A program made the position numbers and the translations under genes. The notes beneath the pieces are model-generated. The model was given only the letters and a program-made list of their open reading frames with translations, was not told the DNA's origin and searched no databases. From positions 1-9,846 of the forward strand of contig JAISEB010000208.1 of the NCBI GenBank assembly GCA_031264395.1: a stretch of 9,846 nucleotides of DNA. Direction: 5' to 3'. Positions 1 to 5,810 of the stretch are shown piece by piece (positions within the stretch are counted from its first letter, which is position 1; the number at the start of each line of letters is the position of its first letter). The stretch comes from Treponema sp. (GTDB lineage: Bacteria > Spirochaetota > Spirochaetia > Treponematales > Breznakiellaceae).

Positions 1-579
1 TTCCGCGCCATGCCGAATCTGGAGGTGATAGTGCCGGCGGACAACCGGCAGGCTGTCCTGGCCTTGGAATACGCTGTCGCCCAAAAGGGGCCGGTCTACA
101 TCCGGCTCAACCGGAACGCGGTGCCCCTGCTGCCCGAGGCTTTCCCCTCCCCCGCCGAGTTCGCAAAGCGGGAGCCTCTTCTCCTGCGGAAAGGCTACGG
201 AGTGACCATCGCGGCGGGGGGGATCACCGCATCTATCGCCCTGGAGGCGGCGGAGATTCTTACCAGGGCCGGGATAGACGCGGAAGTTCTTTCGGTTCCC
301 TTCGTAAAACCCGCCCCGGGGAAAGGTCTTGAAGACTCGGTGCGTAAAACGGGAAAACTCGTTACCGTGGAGGAACATAACATTCCGGCCGGGTTTGGCA
401 GCGCCTGTCTTGAGGATCTTTCCCGCAAGGGGCCGTCCGCAGGGCTGCGTTTCGACTGGCTTCCCATCGGCATAGAGGATCGTTTCGGCGAAAGCGGCTC
501 TTACGAGGAGGTCCTGGAGTTTTTCGGCCTGTCCCCCCGGGCCATCGCCGCCAGGGTGAGAAAGTTTGTAAAACATTGA
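1..579 (+). CDS. Transketolase, C-terminal subunit (5' partial)
   Basis: This is the end of a transketolase C-terminal section, the half of a split transketolase that holds the pyrimidine-binding and C-terminal domains. With its N-terminal partner and thiamine diphosphate it would move two-carbon units between sugar phosphates in the cytoplasmic pentose phosphate pathway. The reading frame is open from base 1 (FRAMPNLEVIVPAD), so the visible ATG at 10 is an internal Met and the true start lies upstream. About 192 residues are visible, against roughly 300-320 for a whole subunit. Family landmarks are the P-N-L-x-V-I-V-P-A-D stretch, G-P-V-Y-I-R, the V-E-E-H-N plus G-F-G-S-A segment near residue 125, and the F-G-E-S-G-S-Y-E-E end motif. 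An acetoin/pyruvate dehydrogenase E1-beta or DXS-like subunit shares this fold, but the end motif fits split transketolase best. It ends in TGA at 577-579, and the next gene has its own candidate promoter. Confidence 0.88.
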   Translation, partial: FRAMPNLEVIVPADNRQAVLALEYAVAQKGPVYIRLNRNAVPLLPEAFPSPAEFAKREPLLLRKGYGVTIAAGGITASIALEAAEILTRAGIDAEVLSVPFVKPAPGKGLEDSVRKTGKLVTVEEHNIPAGFGSACLEDLSRKGPSAGLRFDWLPIGIEDRFGESGSYEEVLEFFGLSPRAIAARVRKFVKH

Positions 580-602
580 AGTCGGATTGCCGGTTTTTGC
601 AC

Positions 603-634
603 TTGACACCTTCCCGTTTAGTCATAAGTATTTT
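603..634 (+). promoter_or_regulatory. Candidate sigma-70 type promoter of the ABC importer operon
   Basis: A perfect TTGACA lies at 603-608 between the transketolase stop and the binding-protein start. The -10 is less clear: AAGTAT (626-631) at 17-bp spacing matches only 3 of 6, and TATTTT (629-634) matches 4 of 6 but at 20 bp. The inverted repeat at 618-640 covers this -10 zone. The -35 is seen directly; its use as a promoter is inferred. Confidence 0.4.
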
Positions 635-640
635 GACTAA
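618..640. promoter_or_regulatory. Candidate operator: TTAGTCA-N9-TGACTAA dyad
   Basis: A perfect 7-bp inverted repeat, TTAGTCA (618-624) and TGACTAA (634-640), has half-site centres 16 bp apart. It starts nine bases after a perfect -35 box and covers the place where the -10 should be. Size, symmetry and position fit a dimeric repressor site controlling the importer operon. There is no T-run after it, so it is unlikely to be a terminator. The cognate regulator is not in this window, and I do not recognise the half-site as a known regulator's box. Confidence 0.45.
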
Positions 641-705
641 GAATGGAGTATTTTCGGGCCAATCAGCCTTGGAAATGGCTCAAATTCGCTAATTGAGGAG
701 GATCT

Positions 706-1776
706 ATGAATCACATGACGAACCGGCTGCGGGTACTTGCCGTCCTGGCCCTTGTCCTGGCGCTGGGGAACCCGGTCTTCGCGGGAGGAGGCAGACAGCC
801 TTCCTCGTCTTCACCCTCAGGCAACACCTCGGATGTTTCAGGAAAACTGATGATCTACACGTCCATCTACGAGGATGTTATCGAAGCTCTGGACGAGGCG
901 CTTGAGAAGAAATTCCCCAACGCCGACATTCAGTTCTTTTACGGCGGAACCGGAAACCTTCAGGCGAAAATAGCCGCGGAGATGGACGCGGGCAAACTTG
1001 GCTGCGACCTGCTTCTGGTTGCCGAACCTTCGTACTCTCTGGAACTCAAGGAAAGGGGCCTGCTCCATCCCTACATTTCTCCCTACGCGGACCGGCTTGC
1101 CTTCGACTACGACAAGGAAGGGTACTGGTACCCCGTACGGATCTGCAACATGGTTCTGGCGTACAACCCGGAAAAGGTAGCCAAGAATACCATTCCCAAT
1201 TCCCTGCGGGACTTTGCCTTCGATTCCAGCGTCAGGGGTCTTATCTCCATGGGGAATCCCCTTACTTCGGGAACCACTATGGCGGCGGTTACCGCGCTGC
1301 GGGACAAGTACGGTTATGAGTACTTCCAGGGCCTGGGGAACCAGGGGGTAAAGGTTGAGTCGGGATCGGTAGCCCTGACCAAGCTCCAGACCGGCGAATG
1401 TAAGGTAATCATGATCCTGGAAGAGTCCATCCTTAAAGTGCGCGAAGAGGATGATTCCAAACTGGAGGTGATCTATCCTACCGACGGTACCATTATTATC
1501 CCTTCAACCGTTATGACCGTAGCCGATCAGTGGAACGCCAACAAGAACACTAAACTTGCCGAGGCGATTACCGACTGGCTCCTTTCCGACGAGGGCCAGG
1601 AAAACATTGTTAAGGGCTGGATGCACTCGCCGATTAAGAATTTCTCCAAACTGCCTTACGACGGTATTCCCACCACCCAGATTATGGCGAATCAGATTCC
1701 GGTAAACTGGGAGAATGTATACCGCCAGCGGGAAGAGATCAGAACCAGATTTGAAGAATACGTAACCAGGAGATAA
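706..1776 (+). CDS. ABC transporter periplasmic substrate-binding protein (Fe(III)/2-aminoethylphosphonate-like family)
   Basis: This 356-residue protein is a periplasmic solute-binding protein that would deliver its ligand to the permease encoded next. The ATG at 706 follows a strong GAGGAGG (695-701). The N-terminus is a classic signal peptide: basic residues R7 and R9, a hydrophobic run to about residue 21, and a likely signal peptidase I site after V-F-A (A26), followed by GGGRQ and a Ser/Pro-rich linker. There is no lipobox cysteine, so a soluble periplasmic protein is expected rather than a lipoprotein. The mature part starts with the L-M-I-Y-T-S-I-Y strand and carries an F-Y-G-G-T-G-N-L-Q-A-K-I segment and S-G-T-T near residue 188. 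The C-terminal N-W-E-N-V-Y region resembles bacterial type 1/6 binding proteins such as FbpA/AfuA and aminoethylphosphonate binders. I do not see the tandem tyrosine pair of classical ferric-binding proteins, so the ligand remains open (Fe(III), phosphonate or another small anion). The permease gene starts 33 bases downstream. Confidence 0.85.
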   Translation: MNHMTNRLRVLAVLALVLALGNPVFAGGGRQPSSSSPSGNTSDVSGKLMIYTSIYEDVIEALDEALEKKFPNADIQFFYGGTGNLQAKIAAEMDAGKLGCDLLLVAEPSYSLELKERGLLHPYISPYADRLAFDYDKEGYWYPVRICNMVLAYNPEKVAKNTIPNSLRDFAFDSSVRGLISMGNPLTSGTTMAAVTALRDKYGYEYFQGLGNQGVKVESGSVALTKLQTGECKVIMILEESILKVREEDDSKLEVIYPTDGTIIIPSTVMTVADQWNANKNTKLAEAITDWLLSDEGQENIVKGWMHSPIKNFSKLPYDGIPTTQIMANQIPVNWENVYRQREEIRTRFEEYVTRR

Positions 1777-1809
1777 GGAGGGAAACTCCGGAGCCTGTGG
1801 GGAGGAGAT

Positions 1810-3513
1810 ATGTCCGATAACGCGCTTTTCCTGAAACAGCAGCCAAGGTTCTACTTCGATATTAAATGGGTTGTCATCGGCGCCATCGCGCTGTTTATGC
1901 TGGTTTTCCAGGTTTTCCCCCTGCTGTACCTGATTTTCCGGGCCCTGTTCTCCACAGGCGGTCTCTCTATCGGCGCGTTTAAGCGAGTCTATTCCTATCC
2001 CCTGAACTGGGACGCCCTTAAAAACACGGTGATCAGCGCGGGGTTCTCCATGGTTTTCGGGATTATCATCGCCTTTCCCCTTGCCTGGCTGGTGGGTAGA
2101 ACCAACCTCTACGGCAAGAAGTTCTTCCGCACCCTCTTCGTAATGACCTATATGGTTCCCCCCTATGTAGGGGCTATGGCGTGGCTGCGGCTCCTTAACC
2201 CCACGGTGGGGAACCTCAACGTATTTCTGATGAACCTTTTCCGTTTGGGTAAGGCGCCTTTTGACATTTACACCCTGGGGGGTCTTATCTGGGTGCTGAC
2301 CACTTTTTACTATCCCTACGCCTTCATCACTATTTCCCGGGCAATGGAAAAAATGGACCCCTCCCTGGAAGAAGCGTCCCGCATCTCAGGGGCCTCTCCA
2401 ATCAAAACCCTGTTAACCGTTACCATGCCCATGATGGCGCCCAGCATTGTCGCGGCGGCCCTGCTGGTTTTTGTGTCCGCAGCTTCCTGTTACGGCATCC
2501 CCTCCATCATCGGGGCGCCGGGCCAGGTTCACACGGTAACCACCCGGATCATCGACTTCGTGTATATCGGCTCCCAGGAAGGGTTGACCGATGCCACTAC
2601 CCTTGCGGTGTTTCTTATGGTGATAGCGAATCTGGTGCTCTATATCTCCACGTTTGTGGTGGGGAAAAAACAGTACATCACCGTCTCGGGCAAATCGGTA
2701 AAACCCAACATCGTCGATCTGGGAAGGTGGCGGCTCCTCATTACCCTTGGGGTCTGCGCCTTTGCCTTTATCATAGTTATTCTGCCCTTCCTTACCGTGG
2801 CGGTAACTTCGCTCATGGTAAATCTGGGTAACCCCTTTGGCCCCGGTAATATCACGTTCCGGTACTGGGAACGGATCTTTACCCGGAAAGCTATCCTTTC
2901 CTCCGCGTGGAACAGCCTGTTTTCCGCCTCCGCCGCGGCTACCTTCGGCATATTTATTTCCTGTGTTATGGCCTACCTTCTTATGCGTACCAACACCAAG
3001 GGCAGACATATCCCCGACTTCCTTATCACTGTGGGAAGCGGTACGCCCAGCGTAGTTATCGCCCTTGCCCTTATCATGACCATGTCCGGCCGTTTCGGGA
3101 TCAACATCTACAACACTTTAACTATCATGATCATCGCCTATATGATTAAATACCTGCTCATGGGTATGCGGACGGTGGTATCCGCCATGAGCCAGATCCA
3201 TCCTTCGCTGGAAGAAGCGTCCCAGATTTCGGGGGCCGGCTGGCTTAGGGTTTTCAAGGATATTACTATCCCCCTTATCGGGCCCTCGGTGGTGGCGGGC
3301 TGGTTCCTTATCTTCATGCCCTCGTTCTACGAGCTGACCATGTCCATCCTGCTCTACTCGACCAATACCAAGACCCTGGGCTACGAGCTCTTTACCTATC
3401 AGACTTACCACAGCCAGCAGACCGCTTCCGCCCTGGCAACAGCGATTCTGTTTATAGTTATCCTGGTGAACTGGCTGCTCAATAAACTAACCGGGGGAGA
3501 TTTCTCTATTTAG
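1810..3513 (+). CDS. ABC transporter permease, fused double-domain (FbpB-like)
   Basis: This is a 567-residue inner-membrane permease with two homologous membrane domains in one chain, as in ferric-iron and 2-aminoethylphosphonate importers. The ATG at 1810 follows GGAGGAG (1801-1807, close spacing). The first membrane helix is near residues 20-45. Each half carries an EAA loop, the contact site for the ATPase: E-E-A-S-R-I-S-G from about E187 and E-E-A-S-Q-I-S-G from about E468, both continuing into a conserved hydrophobic-Pro segment. Hydrophobic segments are spread along both halves, consistent with about 12 helices. It is co-directional with the binding protein (33-base gap) and surely works with it. 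No ATP-binding subunit follows: the next gene is a galactosidase behind its own promoter. The TAG stop (3511-3513) lies inside the left copy of an 8-bp direct repeat flanking the mobile element, so the present stop sits at the insertion junction. Length is normal for the family. Confidence 0.9.
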   Translation: MSDNALFLKQQPRFYFDIKWVVIGAIALFMLVFQVFPLLYLIFRALFSTGGLSIGAFKRVYSYPLNWDALKNTVISAGFSMVFGIIIAFPLAWLVGRTNLYGKKFFRTLFVMTYMVPPYVGAMAWLRLLNPTVGNLNVFLMNLFRLGKAPFDIYTLGGLIWVLTTFYYPYAFITISRAMEKMDPSLEEASRISGASPIKTLLTVTMPMMAPSIVAAALLVFVSAASCYGIPSIIGAPGQVHTVTTRIIDFVYIGSQEGLTDATTLAVFLMVIANLVLYISTFVVGKKQYITVSGKSVKPNIVDLGRWRLLITLGVCAFAFIIVILPFLTVAVTSLMVNLGNPFGPGNITFRYWERIFTRKAILSSAWNSLFSASAAATFGIFISCVMAYLLMRTNTKGRHIPDFLITVGSGTPSVVIALALIMTMSGRFGINIYNTLTIMIIAYMIKYLLMGMRTVVSAMSQIHPSLEEASQISGAGWLRVFKDITIPLIGPSVVAGWFLIFMPSFYELTMSILLYSTNTKTLGYELFTYQTYHSQQTASALATAILFIVILVNWLLNKLTGGDFSI

Positions 3514-3514
3514 T

Positions 3515-3549
3515 GTCTGTCCACAAAGTCGGTTACTTTGTGGACAGAC
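3515..3549. repeat. Left 15-bp perfect hairpin of the element
   Basis: GTCTGTCCACAAAGT (3515-3529) pairs perfectly with ACTTTGTGGACAGAC (3535-3549) around the loop CGGTT. Its arm is 13/15 identical to the arm of the right hairpin, and both differences are matched by complementary changes in the opposite arm. It begins two bases after the permease stop, so it would also cap the operon mRNA. Confidence 0.9.
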
Positions 3550-3552
3550 CTT

Positions 3553-3590
3553 GCATTTTTTCGCCTAAAGGCTGCAAAAATGCGTTTTTT
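3553..3590 (+). terminator. Candidate intrinsic terminator in the centre of the element
   Basis: GCATTTTT (3553-3560) pairs with AAAAATGC (3576-3583). A small inner GCC/GGC stem (3563-3565 with 3570-3572, loop TAAA) sits within, and a G plus six T (3585-3590) follows. On the + strand this has the stem-plus-U-run shape of a rho-independent terminator, though the outer stem is AU-rich and therefore weak. It would end transcripts of the binding protein-permease operon, together with the strong hairpin just before it. On the minus strand no T-run follows. Confidence 0.45.
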
Positions 3591-3596
3591 AAGGAA

Positions 3597-3630
3597 GTCT
3601 GTCCATAATGTGTCTACATTATGGACAGAC
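3597..3630. repeat. Right 15-bp perfect hairpin of the element
   Basis: GTCTGTCCATAATGT (3597-3611) pairs perfectly with ACATTATGGACAGAC (3616-3630) around the 4-base loop GTCT. Its first nine bases are identical to the left hairpin. Positions 10 and 13 differ and are compensated in the partner arm. Confidence 0.9.
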
Positions 3631-3647
3631 ACTATTTAGCGATATCT

Positions 3648-3675
3648 ATGACGCAGGTGCGGATCATGGTATAAT
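3648..3675 (+). promoter_or_regulatory. Extended -10 promoter of the beta-galactosidase gene
   Basis: A perfect TATAAT at 3670-3675 is preceded by TGG (3667-3669), giving an extended -10. A -35-like ATGACG (3648-3653, 4 of 6) is spaced 16 bp. Transcription would start near 3682, leaving a leader of about 30 bases that contains the AAGGAGG ribosome site (3697-3703). The promoter begins nine bases beyond the right flank of the mobile element, so the gene is transcribed independently of the importer operon. Confidence 0.65.
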
Positions 3676-3710
3676 GGGTACAGGCGGCTGGACATCAAGG
3701 AGGCGCGGTT

Positions 3711-5774
3711 ATGGTGAAGATTTTGAAGGGAGACAGGATAATCCTGGGTACCTGTTACTATCCCGAGCACTGGGACAAAAGTCTCTGGAAAGACGATCTT
3801 TTTCGCATGAAAAAAAACGGCATAGAGGTCATTAGAATAGCCGAGTTTGCGTGGAACAAAATCGAGCCGAGGGAAGGCGATTTTACCTTTGATTTTTTTG
3901 ACCGTTTTCTTGAACTGGCCCTGGAGGCGGACATGAGCGTCATCTTCGCCACGCCGACGGCAACCCCGCCGGCATGGCTTTCGGACCAGTACCCCGAAGT
4001 ATTAAACGCCCGCATGGACGGCGTGCTTTTGCGCCACGGCGGGCGGCGTCATTACAACTACAATTCCCCCGTGTACCGCCGCTTTACCGAAAGAATAGTT
4101 GAAAAAACGGCGCAACATTACGGGCCGCATCCGGCCGTCACAGGCTGGCAGATTGACAACGAGCTGAACTGTGAAACCAGCGAATTTTATTCCGAAAGCG
4201 ACACTACCGCCTTCCGCGAATTCCTTAAAAATAAATACGGCTCCCTTGACGCGCTCAACGAGGCATGGGGAACGGTGTTCTGGAACCAGACCTACACCGC
4301 CTGGGCCGAAATCCACGTTCCCCAAACGGTACTGTGCAATTCGGCTAATCCCCACAGGACGCTTGACTATATCCGTTTTGTGTCGGACAGCGCGTGCGGC
4401 TTTGCGAAACTGCAAAGCGACATAGTGCGCAAGTATCTTAAAAGCGGCGATTTTATTACAACCAACGGCATCTTCCCCAACCTTGACAGCCACCGCATGT
4501 GCGATGAAAGCCTTGATTTTATTACCTACGATTCGTATCCCAATATGGCCTACGAGCTTGACAGGAACCCGGGCGGAGCCGGCCGGGAAGAACAAAGGGA
4601 GGATCTGGGCGACAGGGAATGGAGCCGCAATCTGGCAAGGGCGCGGTCTGTTTCGCGCGCGTTCGGCGTCATGGAGCAGCAGTCCGGCCCCGGCGGCTGG
4701 ACCACCCGCATGGAAAGCCCGGCCCCGCAGCCGGGACAGATGACGCTGTGGACCATGCAGAGCATAGCCCACGGCGCAGACTACGTGGGTTATTTCCGCT
4801 GGAGAACCTGCTGCATGGGCACGGAAATTTACTGGCACGGCATCCTCGATTATTCCAACCGCGACACAAGGCGGCTCGCGGAACTCGGCGATATTCGTGA
4901 AAAAACGGGCCTTATTTCCGCCGCGGCGGGTTCCCGGTACAGGGCGTCGTTTGCCGTGCTGACCGATTACGACAACGTGTGGGACGCCGGGCTTGACGTA
5001 TGGCACGGGCGGATTCACCGCGAAAGCGAAGCGGGCATTTTCCGGGCCGCCCAGATCCTTCATTCGCCCATGGATTACGTATACCTCCGGGACCCCGTTC
5101 AACTAAAGGATCTTGCGGAGTACCCCGTTCTTTTTTATCCCCATCCGGTTATCGCGACGGAAGAGCGCGCCGCCCTGCTCGCGGAGTACGCCGCCGCGGG
5201 CGGAACACTGGTGCTGGGCGCGAGGGCGGGCATGAAGGACGCCTCGGGCAAATGCCCCATGACAAAACTCCCCGGAGTTTTCCGCGATCTTTCGGGAACC
5301 GATGTCACCGACTACACCCTTACCGGGCCCGGCCGCCCTGTCACCGCGGACTGGGGCGGCGATGAAATTGAGGTTCCGGTTTTTAACGACATTCTGGAAC
5401 CGCTTGCGGGCGGGGCGGAGGTTCTGGCGTCCTATACAAAGGGATGGTACTCGGGAAAGGCGGCGCTCATCGTCAACAAGTACGGGAAGGGCAGCGTTTA
5501 TTATTTCGGCGGAGCCTTTTCCCGCGCGGCCGCCTCGGTTTTCCTTAAAAAACTCAACCTTGCCGAACCGTACCGCGACACCGTGGATCTTCCCGAAAAC
5601 TGCGAAATCGCCGTAAGGGAAAAAGGAAACGCGCGCTTTTTCTTTATCCTCAATTATTCGCCCGAACCCGCCGTCATCACATTAAAAAAGGAACTGCGGG
5701 ATCTTTACCGGGGCGAAACGGTTTCGGGGAAGGCGGAGCTTCCCCCCTTCGGCACGGCGGTTTTCGAAAGCTGA
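3711..5774 (+). CDS. Beta-galactosidase, glycoside hydrolase family 42
   Basis: This 687-residue retaining beta-galactosidase hydrolyses terminal beta-galactosides, typically plant-derived oligosaccharides. No signal peptide is present, so it acts in the cytoplasm on imported sugars. The ATG at 3711 follows AAGGAGG at 3697-3703 with 7-base spacing. The GH42 opening G-T-C-Y-Y-P-E-H-W lies near residue 12. The (beta/alpha)8 barrel covers about 1-385, with acid/base E151 in W-Q-I-D-N-E and nucleophile E322 in V-M-E-Q-Q-S-G-P-G. A G-R-R-H-Y-N-Y-N-S-P-V-Y-R stretch near 106 matches the family's conserved substrate-side loop. A trimerisation-type domain follows at about 390-600, then a small C-terminal beta domain to 687. 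Full length is typical. The cysteine cluster that binds zinc in the Thermus-type enzyme after the acid/base residue is absent (only C154). It stands alone with its own promoter. An alpha-L-arabinopyranosidase side activity occurs in this family and cannot be excluded. Confidence 0.93.
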   Translation: MVKILKGDRIILGTCYYPEHWDKSLWKDDLFRMKKNGIEVIRIAEFAWNKIEPREGDFTFDFFDRFLELALEADMSVIFATPTATPPAWLSDQYPEVLNARMDGVLLRHGGRRHYNYNSPVYRRFTERIVEKTAQHYGPHPAVTGWQIDNELNCETSEFYSESDTTAFREFLKNKYGSLDALNEAWGTVFWNQTYTAWAEIHVPQTVLCNSANPHRTLDYIRFVSDSACGFAKLQSDIVRKYLKSGDFITTNGIFPNLDSHRMCDESLDFITYDSYPNMAYELDRNPGGAGREEQREDLGDREWSRNLARARSVSRAFGVMEQQSGPGGWTTRMESPAPQPGQMTLWTMQSIAHGADYVGYFRWRTCCMGTEIYWHGILDYSNRDTRRLAELGDIREKTGLISAAAGSRYRASFAVLTDYDNVWDAGLDVWHGRIHRESEAGIFRAAQILHSPMDYVYLRDPVQLKDLAEYPVLFYPHPVIATEERAALLAEYAAAGGTLVLGARAGMKDASGKCPMTKLPGVFRDLSGTDVTDYTLTGPGRPVTADWGGDEIEVPVFNDILEPLAGGAEVLASYTKGWYSGKAALIVNKYGKGSVYYFGGAFSRAAASVFLKKLNLAEPYRDTVDLPENCEIAVREKGNARFFFILNYSPEPAVITLKKELRDLYRGETVSGKAELPPFGTAVFES

Positions 5775-5775
5775 C

Positions 5776-5802
5776 GCCGCGTTTGGTCCGGCAGACCGGC
5801 GC
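5776..5802. terminator. Weak stem-loop between convergent genes
   Basis: Only 36 bases separate the galactosidase stop from the stop of the convergent glycosyltransferase. They hold an imperfect hairpin: GGTC/GACC around CGGCA, with an outer GCG/CGC after a short internal bulge. No T-run follows on either strand, so it is a poor intrinsic terminator at best. Rho-dependent or overlapping convergent termination is as likely. Confidence 0.25.
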
Positions 5803-5810
5803 AGGGGGTT

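Larger units (their letters stand above)
3514..3631. mobile_element. 118-bp MITE-like palindromic element with 8-bp direct-repeat flanks
   Basis: The element starts TGTCTGTCC (3514-3522) and ends GGACAGACA (3623-3631), a perfect 9-bp terminal inverted repeat. It is flanked by identical CTATTTAG copies at 3506-3513 and 3632-3639, which look like a target-site duplication. Inside are three hairpins: 15-bp stems at 3515-3549 and 3597-3630, and a central one at 3553-3583 followed by T6. There is no room for a transposase, so any mobility would depend on one elsewhere. Eight-base duplications are typical of several DDE transposase families (for example IS66, IS6, ISL3, IS1595). A second reading is an IS630/Tc1-like insertion at TA (element 3513-3632, 10-bp terminal repeat, TA duplication). 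That reading leaves most of the 8-bp match to chance, so I favour the first. No second copy is present in this window. Confidence 0.6.

Noticed and set aside
10..12. ATG at 10 as the transketolase subunit start
   Set aside because: The frame is open upstream with conserved residues F-R-A, and the visible protein lacks the whole front half of the subunit, so the gene is cut by the window edge.
583..598. CGG-ATTG-CCG-GTTTTT after the transketolase stop, as a terminator
   Set aside because: The stem is only three base pairs; the T-run alone is not enough.
2413..3009. 198-codon minus-strand open frame within the permease
   Set aside because: Its composition is low-complexity and rich in Gly, His and Lys. 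It lies antisense to hydrophobic membrane helices and shows no motif.
4002..5102. Long 366-codon open frame on the minus strand inside the galactosidase gene
   Set aside because: It lies opposite a clear GH42 gene with intact catalytic residues. Its protein has no recognisable family, and it is explained by codon bias of the sense gene.
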